In this document: one piece after another, positions 1-7,890 of the stretch
Layout of the letters: each line of letters begins with the position of its first letter
How positions within the stretch are numbered: the stretch's first letter is position 1
Assembly: GCA_963834515.1 (NCBI GenBank)
Contig: CAWICB010000002.1
Coordinates: forward strand, 558,001-622,000
From: RYN-230 sp963834515
GTDB taxonomy: Bacteria > Actinomycetota > Actinomycetes > Streptosporangiales > Streptosporangiaceae
Length of the DNA: 64,000 bases
Direction: 5' to 3'
The notes under the pieces: generated by a model
Seen by the model: only the letters and a program-made list of their open reading frames with translations
The model's database searches: none
Told to the model about the DNA's origin: nothing
Position numbers and translations under genes: made by a program

Positions 1-951
1 AGCGCCGGGCCGGGCGCTGGACCGGGCTGGTGGGGCACCGAGGCGGTCTCGGTCCGGTACGGCCGGCGGGTAGCCCTCGACCAGGTGAGCTTTCGCGCCC
101 GGCCGGGGCACGTGAGCGCGGTGGTCGGTGGGGACGGCGCCGGGCGCAGCACGCTGCTGCGCTGCCTGGGCGGCGCGCTCGCGCCCAGCTCGGGTGTGGT
201 CCGGCGGCCGCCGCAGCGGGACATCGGCTACCTGCCGGCCAGCTCGGGAACCTACCCGGACCTGACCGTGGCCGAGAACCTGGCCTTCCGGGCCGCCGCC
301 TACCAGATCCCAGCGGCGGCCGCGGCCGAGCGGAGCGCGGCCTTCCTGGCCCGGGCCGGGCTGACCGCGGCCCGGGACCGGCTGGCCGGCCAGCTGTCCG
401 GCGGGATGCGGCAGAAGCTCGGCGTGATCGCTGCCATGCTGGCCCGGCCGGCCCTGCTGGTACTGGACGAGCCGACCACCGGCGTGGACCCCGTCAGCCG
501 GGCCGACCTGTGGTCGCTGATCGCCCGCGCGGCGGCGGACGGCGCGGCCGTCGTCCTGGCCACCAGCTACCTGGATGAGGCCGAACGCGCCACGCACGTG
601 CTCGTGCTGGACGCGGGCCGGGAGATCGCGGTGGGCACGCCCGGGCAGATCGTCGCGGCCATGCCGGGCCGCCTGCGGGTCAGCGCCGGCCGGCCGGCGG
701 ACGCCGACCGGCCGCGGGCCTGGCGCCGGGCGGGCCAGTGGCGGGTCTGGGACCCTGATGGCCGGGCGGCCAGCCCGCCCGGGGGCGGCGAGCCCGTCCA
801 GCCTGACCTGCAGGACGCGGTCACCGTGGCCATCCTGGGCCGGGAACTCGCCGAGCCGGCCGGGGCCGGGACCGGGACTGGGACCGGGACCGGGGCCGGG
901 GCCAGGGCCGGGACCGGGGCCGGGGCCGGGACCGGGGCAGGTGAACGGTGA
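1..951 (+). CDS. ABC transporter ATP-binding protein, degenerate subunit (5' end outside window)
   Basis: The frame is open from base 1 and the ABC fold is already under way there, so the true start lies left of the window. Walker A (127-153) reads GGDGAGRST, with Arg at 145-147 where Lys is expected. The Q-loop has Ala (238-240) instead of Gln, and the H-loop has Ser (565-567) instead of His. The signature LSGG and Walker B LLVLDEP are intact. The tail is a Gly/Thr/Ala repeat. The stop TGA overlaps the next ATG by one base (TGATG). It is probably one half of a heterodimeric YbhF/drug-export-type pump with the next gene; no permease is visible and it may lie upstream. The changes suggest this subunit binds ATP but hydrolyses it poorly (inference). 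Confidence 0.85.
   Translation, partial: SAGPGAGPGWWGTEAVSVRYGRRVALDQVSFRARPGHVSAVVGGDGAGRSTLLRCLGGALAPSSGVVRRPPQRDIGYLPASSGTYPDLTVAENLAFRAAAYQIPAAAAAERSAAFLARAGLTAARDRLAGQLSGGMRQKLGVIAAMLARPALLVLDEPTTGVDPVSRADLWSLIARAAADGAAVVLATSYLDEAERATHVLVLDAGREIAVGTPGQIVAAMPGRLRVSAGRPADADRPRAWRRAGQWRVWDPDGRAASPPGGGEPVQPDLQDAVTVAILGRELAEPAGAGTGTGTGTGAGARAGTGAGAGTGAGER
861..942 (+). repeat. Coding hexanucleotide repeat (GGGACC / GGGGCC)
   Basis: About a dozen imperfect 6-bp units, alternating GGGACC and GGGGCC, encode the Gly-Thr/Gly-Ala tail of the first ABC protein. The 6-bp unit means slippage would change length without changing frame. The array ends just before the overlapping start of the next gene. 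Confidence 0.8.
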
Positions 952-1853
952 TGGCCGCGCCGCTGGCCGAGTGCGTGGCCGTGAGCCGCCGGTTCGGCGA
1001 CTTCACCGCGGTGGACCGGGTGGACCTGAGCCTGGCCCCGGGCGAGGTGGTGGGCCTGCTCGGCGCCAACGGAGCAGGCAAGACCACGCTGATCCGGATG
1101 CTGCTCGGGCTGCTGCCCGCCTCTGCCGGGCAGGTGCTGCTGTTCGGCGGCCCGCCGACCCGGCAGGCCCGGCGCCGCCTGGGATACGTGCCCCAGGGCC
1201 TGGGGCTGTACGACGATCTCACGCCGGCGGAGAACCTGGCCTTCTCGGCGGCCGTGTTCGGCCGGGGGCGCCGGACCCGGAACGGTGGCGGTGACGGTGA
1301 CGGTGGCGGGGTGGCCGCGGTACCGGAACCGGCGGGCGGGTACGGCCGGGTGCTCGTCGGGGACCTGCCGCTTGGCGTGCAGCGCCGGGTGGCGTTCGCC
1401 GAGGCGCTGCAGCACCGGCCGGACCTGCTCATCCTGGACGAGCCGACCTCGGGCGTGGACCCGCTGGCCCGGGCCCGGCTGTGGGAGACGATCGGCGACG
1501 CCGCCGCGGCCGGCGCCGGGATCCTGGTCACCACGCATTACCTGGACGAGGCGGCGGAATGCGGCAGGCTGGTCATCATGGCGGATGGACGGGTGGTGGC
1601 CGGGGGCACGGCGGCGGAGATCACCGGCGGCCGCCGGGTCAGCGTGGTCGAGACGGGCTCGTGGGCGGCCGCCCTGGACGCGCTGGAGGCGGCCCGCCTG
1701 CCGGCCGCGCTGAATGGCCGCACGCTCCGGGTGCCCGGCGCCGGCCCGGCCGAGGTCCGCCGGGCCCTCGGCCCGCTGCCCGCCCGGGTCAGCGAGGCCC
1801 CGGCCACCCTGGAGGAACGCTTCTTCGAACTGACCGCCCCGGCGGGCCAGTGA
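951..1853 (+). CDS. ABC transporter ATP-binding protein, catalytic partner
   Basis: A 300-residue ABC ATPase. Walker A GANGAGKTT, Q-loop VPQG, Walker B LLILDEPTSG and H-loop TTHYLDEA are all canonical, but the signature motif at 1365-1379 is LPLGV instead of LSGGQ. A Gly/Asp-rich insertion (about 1275-1345) precedes it. These defects complement those of the upstream subunit: Walker sequences from this protein plus LSGG from the other give one complete ATP site. ATG 951 is chosen because it overlaps the upstream stop; GTG 948 is equally possible. The stop overlaps the TetR start, so the three genes look like one operon. Confidence 0.88.
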   Translation: MAAPLAECVAVSRRFGDFTAVDRVDLSLAPGEVVGLLGANGAGKTTLIRMLLGLLPASAGQVLLFGGPPTRQARRRLGYVPQGLGLYDDLTPAENLAFSAAVFGRGRRTRNGGGDGDGGGVAAVPEPAGGYGRVLVGDLPLGVQRRVAFAEALQHRPDLLILDEPTSGVDPLARARLWETIGDAAAAGAGILVTTHYLDEAAECGRLVIMADGRVVAGGTAAEITGGRRVSVVETGSWAAALDALEAARLPAALNGRTLRVPGAGPAEVRRALGPLPARVSEAPATLEERFFELTAPAGQ

Positions 1854-2479
1854 CCGCCTCGCCGGGCCGGACCGGGCGCCGCGCCGGGGACAGCGGCACC
1901 CGGGACGCGATCCTGGCCGCGGCCCGGAAACGGTTCGCCGGGCTCGGTTACGACGGCGCCACTATCCGCGGCATCGCCGCGGACGCCGGGGTCGACCCGG
2001 CGCTGGTGCATCATTTCTTCGGCACCAAGGAACGCCTGTTCGCGGCGGCCATGCGGCTGCCGGTCGTGCCCGGCGAACTGATCGCGGCGGCACTGGCGGC
2101 TGGCCCGGCCGACCCGGCGCAGAGCCTGGGCGAGCACCTGGTCCGCACCGTGCTGCGGGCCTGGGACGTGCATGAGATCCGGGACATCCTGCTCGGCGTG
2201 CTGCGCTCGGCGACCACCAGCCCGCAGGCGATGGCCATGCTCCGGGAGTTCCTCACCGAGGCCATCGTGGGCCAGCTGTCAGCCGCCGCCCGGTCCGACG
2301 ACCCGCCCGGGCCAGCCGGCGCCCGCTTCCGGGCCTCCCTGGCCGCCAGCCAGTTTCTCGGCCTGCTGCTGACCAGGTACGCGCTCGGGCTGGAGCCCCT
2401 GGTGACCGCCGACCTGGACACGCTGGCCGCCGCGATCGGGCCGGCCGTGGACCGTTACCTCACCGGCGAACTTGACTGA
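1850..2479 (+). CDS. TetR/AcrR family transcriptional regulator
   Basis: A 209-residue protein with an N-terminal TetR helix-turn-helix (about residues 15-62: DAILAAARKRFAGLGYDGAT, then VHHFFGTKERLF). The C-terminal part is a TetR ligand domain with no recognised effector. GTG 1850 overlaps the ABC stop (GTGA), implying translational coupling, and the open frame further upstream merely shadows the ABC gene. A co-transcribed TetR beside an export ATPase pair most likely controls the pump, but its operator would sit upstream of the operon, outside the window. Confidence 0.88.
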   Translation: MTASPGRTGRRAGDSGTRDAILAAARKRFAGLGYDGATIRGIAADAGVDPALVHHFFGTKERLFAAAMRLPVVPGELIAAALAAGPADPAQSLGEHLVRTVLRAWDVHEIRDILLGVLRSATTSPQAMAMLREFLTEAIVGQLSAAARSDDPPGPAGARFRASLAASQFLGLLLTRYALGLEPLVTADLDTLAAAIGPAVDRYLTGELD

Positions 2480-2568
2480 TTAACGCCCCGCGGCCCGGCT
2501 CACGGCCGGCGGGCGACGCCGGCCGAGCTGGGCGACTCGCCAGCCGGCCCCGGCATAGCATCCGACGG

Positions 2569-3717
2569 GTGGACGCTCTCCTGGGAACCTGCGCACTGGG
2601 CACGCTCCGTCAGCGGCGCAGCTTCAAATGGCGCACCTACCCCGACGATGTGCTGCCGGCCTTCGTGGCCGAGATGGACTTCGACCTGGCCGCGCCGGTC
2701 ATTGACGCAATCACCCGGGCGGTCGCCCTGGGCGACTGCGGATACGGGCACGCGGGCGTGCTCGGTGCGGCGTTCGCCGCGTTCGCCGCGGCCCGGCTGG
2801 GCTGGGCAGCTGACCCAGCCCGGGTCTTCGCCATCCCCGACGTGATGACCGGGCTGGCCGAGGTGATCCAGGCGCTCACCCCGCCCGGCGCCGGGGTGGT
2901 GATCAACCCCCCGGTGTACCCGCCGTTCTGGTTCCGGTTCGGGTTCTCCGGCCGGCGGATCGTGGAGGCGCCGCTGGCCCGGGACGCCAGCGGCCGCTAC
3001 CAGCTGGACCCGGCCGCGCTGGACCGGGCGCTCGGTGAGCCGGGTGTGGCCGCCTACCTGCTGTGCAGCCCGCACAACCCGACCGGCAGCGTATGGACCA
3101 GGGAGCAGCTGCGGACCGCGGCCGACCTGTGCCTGCGGCACGACGTGGTCATGCTGGTGGATGAGATCCACGCGCCGCTGGTGCTGCCGGGCGCTGAGTA
3201 CGTCCCGTTCCTGTCCATCGACCACGAGATGACGTCCCGGGCGTTCACGTTCACCTCGGCGTCCAAGGGGTGGAACATCCCCGGGCTGAAGTGCGGGCTG
3301 GCCGTGGCCGGGTCCGTGGCCGGGGGCAAACTGCTGGCCGCGCGCTGGGAGGCGTTCCTGCCCGGGCACCTGGGGGTGCTCGCCTCGGTGGCCGCGTTCA
3401 CCGACGGGCTGCCCTGGCTGGACGCGGTGCGGGCGCAGCTCGACGAGAACCGCGGGCGGCTCGGCCAGCTGCTGGCCGGGCAGCTTCCGGGCGCCCGCTA
3501 CCAGCCACCCGAGGCCAGCTTCCTGGCCTGGATCGACTGCCGTGGGCTGGGCCTGGACGGCGACCCGGCGGCCACGTTCCTGGACCGCGGCCGGGTGGCG
3601 CTCAGCCCGGGAGAGGATTTCGGCGGCCAGGGCCGCGGCTTCGCCCGGCTGAACATGGGCACCTCACCGGACCTGCTGGCCGAGGCGGTCGGCCGGATGG
3701 CGGCCGCCACGGCCTGA
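2569..3717 (+). CDS. MalY/PatB-type PLP-dependent aminotransferase / C-S lyase
   Basis: A 382-residue fold-type I PLP enzyme. The N-terminus (RRSFKWRTYPDDVLPAFVAEMDF) is typical of MalY/PatB cystathionine beta-lyases. Seen motifs are CSPHNPTG, the PLP-pocket Asp in LVDEIHAPLV, and the Schiff-base Lys in the SASKGWNIPGLK stretch around nt 3265. Family knowledge suggests cleavage of cystathionine or another cysteine S-conjugate to pyruvate, ammonia and thiol; the substrate cannot be read from sequence. GTG 2569 is used because the conserved N-terminus begins right after it. It stands alone, convergent with the DUF664 gene. Confidence 0.87.
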   Translation: MDALLGTCALGTLRQRRSFKWRTYPDDVLPAFVAEMDFDLAAPVIDAITRAVALGDCGYGHAGVLGAAFAAFAAARLGWAADPARVFAIPDVMTGLAEVIQALTPPGAGVVINPPVYPPFWFRFGFSGRRIVEAPLARDASGRYQLDPAALDRALGEPGVAAYLLCSPHNPTGSVWTREQLRTAADLCLRHDVVMLVDEIHAPLVLPGAEYVPFLSIDHEMTSRAFTFTSASKGWNIPGLKCGLAVAGSVAGGKLLAARWEAFLPGHLGVLASVAAFTDGLPWLDAVRAQLDENRGRLGQLLAGQLPGARYQPPEASFLAWIDCRGLGLDGDPAATFLDRGRVALSPGEDFGGQGRGFARLNMGTSPDLLAEAVGRMAAATA

Positions 3718-3725
3718 CCTGACGG

Positions 3726-4199
3726 TCACCGGTTCCGGGCCTGGTCCAGCAGCATGTCCCGGGTCAGCTCGGCCTGGCCGAGGTGCTGGTACAGCTCCTC
3801 CAGCACGTGCAGCAGCGCGTGCCGCTGGCTGCGCACCTCCAGCGCGTCGGGGCTGCGGCGGCCGGCCGGGCGCCGTGGCGGGGCCTGCGGGTCCGCGGTC
3901 AGCGCGTCCGCCCGGAACTGGATCTTGGCCTGGTGCGCGGCGGCCACCAGGTCCGCCGCGTGCCCGGCCGCGGTGAACTCGGCGGCGCGGTCGCGCCGCA
4001 CGTCGCGGCCAGCCACCACGTGGCCGCCCCAGTACTCCATGACGCCCAGGCAATGAAAGAGGATGACGTACGGGGAGTTGGCCCCGGGCAGGTCCGGCCG
4101 CTGGTTGATGAGGTCATCGCCCAGGCCGGTCACGATGCCGGTCAGCTCGTCGACGGCCTGGTCCACGTAGCTGGTGAGTGCGTCTACTGAGGTGGCCAC
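3726..4199 (-). CDS. DinB/DUF664 family protein
   Basis: A 157-residue four-helix-bundle protein of the DinB-like DUF664 group. The first conserved His is in the LFHCLGVMEYW region and the last in HVLEELYQHLGQ, matching the metal-binding histidine pattern. Several actinobacterial members are mycothiol-dependent transferases, but this one's activity is not inferable. ATG 4199 begins a short N-terminal helix. It ends 8 bp from the convergent lyase gene with no strong hairpin between. Confidence 0.8.
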   Translation of the reverse strand: MATSVDALTSYVDQAVDELTGIVTGLGDDLINQRPDLPGANSPYVILFHCLGVMEYWGGHVVAGRDVRRDRAAEFTAAGHAADLVAAAHQAKIQFRADALTADPQAPPRRPAGRRSPDALEVRSQRHALLHVLEELYQHLGQAELTRDMLLDQARNR

Positions 4200-4271
4200 G
4201 GATCCATCATGACCGGCGGTCGCGATCCCCCGCCAGCCAGCGGCGCAGCGGCCCGCGGGGCAGGCTGGCGG

Positions 4272-5429
4272 CTAGGCGCTCGGGTGCAGCCGGGTCAGCG
4301 CGAATTCCCGGTGGCCGAGAACTTCGGCACAGGTCAGGCGGCCATTGACGGTCCGGTCGATGACGTCCTCCAGCCTGTCGCCCGCCGCGGCCAGACCGAA
4401 CTCCAGCTGGAGCAGCCCGGTCACGTCGACGTCGATGTGCTCGCTCATCGTGGCCACCGTCAGCGGGTTCGCGCTGACCTTGATGACCGGCTCGACCGGG
4501 TGACCGACCACGTTGCCCTGGCCGGTGGGGAACAGGTGGATGACCGCCCCGGCGGCCGCGGTCAGCGTGATGAACTCCGCGGCCGCGCAGGACGTGTCCA
4601 TGAAGTTCAGCCCGGCCCGGGTGGGCCGCTGGGCCGGGGCCAGCGCGTCCACCACCGGCGCGGTGCCGGTCTTCTGGATGTTGCCCAGCGCCTTCTCCTC
4701 GATGGTGGACAGCCCGCCGCGGATGTTGCCCTGGGTCGGCTGCGAGCCGAGCAGGTTGGCGCCGGTCCGCTCGACCATGGCGAAGTACTCGCCGAAGAAG
4801 GCCTGGAACTTCTGGCGCACCTCGTCGGTGGCACAGCGCCCGGCGATGAGGTGCTCGCCCCCGGTCAGCTCGGTGGTCTCGCCGAAGATCACCGTCCCGC
4901 CGGCCGCGATGTGCCGGTCCACCGCCACCGACGTGGCCGGGTTCGCGCCCAGGCCGCTGGTCGTGTCCGACTCGCCGCACTTGATGCTCATCAGCAGCTC
5001 GCCGCGCCCGGCTGGCTCCCGGGTCAGCTCGCTGGAGTCCTGCAGCAGCTGGGCCGCCCGGCGGCTGGCCATCTCCAGCACCCGCAGGTCGCCGTGCCGC
5101 TCGATGGAGAACTGCGCGACCGGCTTGCCGGTCGCCGCGATGCCCGCCGCGATCCGCTCCGTCCAGGCCGGCTCGATGCCGATGACCACGGCCGCGGCCA
5201 CATTCGGGTTCGCCCCGGTGCCGATCATGGTCTGGAAGAACAGCTCCAGGTCGGCGCCGAACTGCAGCCGCCCATACGGATGCGGGATGGCCAGCGTGCC
5301 CGGGATGGCCCGGGCCACCGACTCGGCCACCGCGTTGGACAGGTCGTCCACCGGGAGGATGACGACATGGTTGCGGATCCCGACCCGGCCGTCAGGCCGC
5401 CGGTAACCGGTCAGACGCTGGTCGGCCAC
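4272..5429 (-). CDS. UxaA-family lyase, large subunit (SuyB / altronate dehydratase C-terminal type)
   Basis: A 385-residue protein corresponding to the C-terminal catalytic part of UxaA/GarD enzymes, encoded separately as in (2R)-sulfolactate sulfo-lyase SuyB. Family motifs seen are GYRRPDGRVGIRNHV at the N-terminus, KCGESDTTSGL, and LNFMDTSCAAAEF, with cysteines likely to bind the metal centre. The start lies 18 bases inside the preceding small SAF gene, so the two are coupled and presumably form one enzyme. Whether it eliminates sulfite from sulfolactate or water from a sugar acid cannot be decided; there are no sulfonate or uronate genes nearby. Confidence 0.82.
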   Translation of the reverse strand: MADQRLTGYRRPDGRVGIRNHVVILPVDDLSNAVAESVARAIPGTLAIPHPYGRLQFGADLELFFQTMIGTGANPNVAAAVVIGIEPAWTERIAAGIAATGKPVAQFSIERHGDLRVLEMASRRAAQLLQDSSELTREPAGRGELLMSIKCGESDTTSGLGANPATSVAVDRHIAAGGTVIFGETTELTGGEHLIAGRCATDEVRQKFQAFFGEYFAMVERTGANLLGSQPTQGNIRGGLSTIEEKALGNIQKTGTAPVVDALAPAQRPTRAGLNFMDTSCAAAEFITLTAAAGAVIHLFPTGQGNVVGHPVEPVIKVSANPLTVATMSEHIDVDVTGLLQLEFGLAAAGDRLEDVIDRTVNGRLTCAEVLGHREFALTRLHPSA

Positions 5430-5729
5430 CGCGCGCTCCTCAGATTGTGGGTGTGCACCAGTTCCCCGGCCGCCACCGGCGCCCGGGTGCGGCCGATCAG
5501 CGCGCCGTACTCCCGCACGTCCTCGGATTCGGCCAGGTCACGCAGTGCGATCTTGTGCCCGAGCGGGATAGCGTCCCGGGCCACGATCTCGAAGCGGTGC
5601 CCGGAGTCCAGGAAGGCGGCGCTGGCCCGGCCGGGGCCGGTGTCACGCACCGCCACCGCCACGTCGTCGCCCGGGCGGTGGGCCAGGAAGTTGAACGCCG
5701 GGCGCCCGGGAAGAGGCGGGTTCGGACAC
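5411..5729 (-). pseudogene. UxaA-family SAF-domain small subunit (SuyA type), frame broken near the start
   Basis: The frame ending at 5411 encodes a SAF domain (FNFLAHRPGDDVAVAVRD, then IPLGHKIALRDL), the small partner of the lyase downstream. No ATG, GTG or TTG lies between the in-frame stop upstream and the conserved FNFLAH. A strong ribosome-binding site GGAGG (5735-5739) sits 5 bp before GTG at 5727-5729, one base out of frame with the SAF domain. Dropping one base from the C/G runs between 5729 and 5695 would join them. It could be a sequencing error, a real frameshift, or initiation at an internal GTG giving a shortened SAF domain of about 84 residues. Confidence 0.65.
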
Positions 5730-5734
5730 TGAAA

Positions 5735-5739
5735 CCTCC
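5735..5739 (-). promoter_or_regulatory. Ribosome-binding site of the SAF-domain gene
   Basis: GGAGG on the minus strand, 5 nt from GTG 5729. It fixes the most likely original start of the small lyase subunit and so exposes the one-base frame discrepancy. Confidence 0.6.
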
Positions 5740-6015
5740 ATGCTCAGACGTCTTCTGGTGCAGGAACGTACCGCAGGCCGGGCCGCGGGACGACGTGACC
5801 CGGGCCCGGCCGCTGGCCGCGGCCCAGGTGCGGTACAGGCCGCCCATCGGTGGCCTGCCCGCGCGGCGGCCCGCCCGTGCCGCCCGCTGCGTCCGGTCCG
5901 TCCGATTTTGCCTGGGCTTAGCCTTTGTCCCCAGCATCGTCTATGGCCAGAACACCACCGACGTGTCAGGGTGTGGTGGAGGCCATCTCCCATGGTCGCG
6001 GCGTGGAGGGGGCCG

Positions 6016-7494
6016 ATGGGCAGGGACGTTCCGCCGATAACAGTGAGCCAGCACGACCGCCGCCACTACCGCGAGAAGGTGCGCCAGTGCCTGAACGCGC
6101 TGGCCATGATGCTGCGGGAGTCCTGGTTCGAGACCGAGGGCCAGCAGGTTGGCCTGGAGGTCGAACTGCATCTGGTGGACGAGTCGGGCGCGCCGTCCAT
6201 GCGCAGCCCTGACGTGCTGGACGCGATCGGTGACCCGCACTGGGCCGCGGAGCTGGGCCGGTTCAACGTCGAGATCAACGTCCCGCCGCGACCGCTGGCC
6301 ACCGACGTGCTGGACCAGCTGGAGGGGCACCTGCTGGCCAGCCTGAAGCACGCCGACCAGCGGGCTGCCGACGCGGGCAGCCGGCTCGCCATGATCGGCA
6401 TCCTGCCCAGCCTGCGGCAGGCCGACGTCAGCGAGGACGCGATGTCGGCCAATCCGCGCTACCGGCTGCTCAACGAGCAGATCTGCGCGGCCCGGGGGGA
6501 GGATGCGCGGATTGACATCGAGGGGCCGGAGCAGCTGCTCATCCACGTGGACAACATCATGCCCGAGGCGGCCTGCACCAGCCTGCAGTGCCATCTGCAG
6601 GTCAGCCCCGAGGCGTTCGGGAACTACTGGAACGCGGCCCAGGCCGTGTCCGGGGTGCAGGTGGCGGTCGGGGCCAACGCCCCGTTCCTGTTCGGCCGGG
6701 AACTGTGGCGGGAAACCCGGATCACGCTGTTCCAGCAGGCCACCGACACCCGGTCCGAGGAGCTCCGGGCGCAGGGCGTACGGCCCCGGGTGTGGTTCGG
6801 CGAGCGTTGGATCACTTCGGTGTTCGACCTGTTCGAGGAGAACATCCGGTACTTCCCGGCGTTGCTGCCGCTGTCCACCGACGACGACCCGCTGGCCGAG
6901 CTGGCCCGGGGCGACACCCCGGGGCTTGAAGAGCTCACCCTGCACAACGGCACCGTGTACCGGTGGAACCGGCCGGTGTATGCGGTGGACGGGGGACGGC
7001 CGCACCTGCGGGTGGAGAACCGGGTGCTGCCGGCCGGCCCGACCGTAGCGGACGTCACCGCCAACGCCGCGTTCTACTACGGCCTGGTCCGCGCCCTGGC
7101 CGAGGCGGAACGCCCGGTCTGGACGCAGATGTCGTTCGCGGCCGCCGCGGACAACCTGGTCCAGGGGGCGCAGCACGGCATCGAGGCCGCGCTGTACTGG
7201 CCCGGTCTGGGTGAACTGCCCGCTGCCGAGCTGACCCAGCGCGTACTGCTGCCGCTGGCCAGTGAAGGCCTGCACCGGTGGGGAGTCGATTCCCGGCACG
7301 CCGACCGGTGCCTGGGCATCATCGAGCAGCGCTGCCGGAGCCGGCGGACCGGCGCCACCTGGCAGACCGACACGGTGCACCTGCTCGAACGCGGCGGGAT
7401 CGACCGCTGCACGGCGCTGCGCCGGATGACCCAGAGCTATATCGAGCACATGCACAGCAACGAGCCGGTGCACAGCTGGCCGCCGGGTGACTAA
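6016..7494 (+). CDS. Glutamate-cysteine ligase family 2 (GCS2) protein
   Basis: A 492-residue protein of the GCS2 / EgtA-like carboxylate-amine ligase group. It shows the glutamate-binding GLEVELHLVD, FNVEINVPPRPL, and downstream HLRVENRVLPAGPT, all family signatures. Likely reaction: ATP-dependent gamma-glutamyl transfer to an amine or thiol; actinobacterial relatives include the ergothioneine enzyme EgtA, but no other egt gene is here. ATG 6016 follows a GGAGGGGG ribosome-binding site; the frame is open 276 bases further upstream, but that stretch lacks homology. The 286 bp before it, divergent from the lyase operon, is AT-richer and probably carries both promoters. Confidence 0.82.
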   Translation: MGRDVPPITVSQHDRRHYREKVRQCLNALAMMLRESWFETEGQQVGLEVELHLVDESGAPSMRSPDVLDAIGDPHWAAELGRFNVEINVPPRPLATDVLDQLEGHLLASLKHADQRAADAGSRLAMIGILPSLRQADVSEDAMSANPRYRLLNEQICAARGEDARIDIEGPEQLLIHVDNIMPEAACTSLQCHLQVSPEAFGNYWNAAQAVSGVQVAVGANAPFLFGRELWRETRITLFQQATDTRSEELRAQGVRPRVWFGERWITSVFDLFEENIRYFPALLPLSTDDDPLAELARGDTPGLEELTLHNGTVYRWNRPVYAVDGGRPHLRVENRVLPAGPTVADVTANAAFYYGLVRALAEAERPVWTQMSFAAAADNLVQGAQHGIEAALYWPGLGELPAAELTQRVLLPLASEGLHRWGVDSRHADRCLGIIEQRCRSRRTGATWQTDTVHLLERGGIDRCTALRRMTQSYIEHMHSNEPVHSWPPGD

Positions 7495-7504
7495 CCGGTA
7501 AGCC

Positions 7505-7555
7505 AGCCCGGCCGGGTCGGCCGGGTCGGCCGTTAAGCCGGGCTGCGGCCGGGCT
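7505..7555. terminator. Hairpin between convergent genes
   Basis: AGCCCGGCCG (7505-7514) pairs perfectly with CGGCCGGGCT (7546-7555), with further GC-rich pairing possible inside. It lies between two convergent stop codons and could end both transcripts. There is no U-tract, as is common in high-GC actinobacteria. Confidence 0.45.
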
Positions 7556-7575
7556 GACTCGGCCAGCCAGCCAGT

Positions 7576-7890
7576 TCAGCGGTCACCCGGCTCCAGCAGC
7601 CGCTGCAGCGCCGCCCGGTCAGCGCCGGTCACCTCGATCACCTTGGTCCGGCTGGCCGCCCCGGAGATCAGCGTGACCGCGCGCCGCCGCACGCCGAACG
7701 CGCTGGCCACGGCGGCCAGCGCGGCCTCGGTGGCCCGGCCGTCCACGGCGGGCGCGGTGACCCGGACGACCAGCGCCCCGGCGTGCTCGCCGCCCACCGC
7801 GGTCCGGGCCGACCCCGGCCGCACCCGGATGGCCAGCCGCACAGCATCCTCCTGGCCGGGGCCGCCTGCCCTGCCGCCCGGCCCCGTCAT
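7576..7890 (-). CDS. DUF167 (YggU-like) protein
   Basis: A 104-residue protein with the DUF167 core: IRVRPGSARTAVGG, VRVTAPAVDGRATEAAL, and GAASRTKVIEV. The family is small, widespread and biochemically uncharacterised. ATG 7890 overlaps the stop of the upstream oxidoreductase in an ATGA arrangement; a longer frame upstream has no family match. The N-terminal 15 residues are Gly-rich. Confidence 0.85.
   Translation of the reverse strand: MTGPGGRAGGPGQEDAVRLAIRVRPGSARTAVGGEHAGALVVRVTAPAVDGRATEAALAAVASAFGVRRRAVTLISGAASRTKVIEVTGADRAALQRLLEPGDR

Noticed and set aside
4272..5729. Naming the lyase pair suyAB outright
   Set aside because: Separate subunits fit SuyAB, but altronate/galactarate-type small and large subunits also occur separately and no sulfonate genes are present.
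4209..5732. Long plus-strand open frame opposite the UxaA-family genes
   Set aside because: Antisense shadow of a well-supported lyase operon; no recognisable protein.
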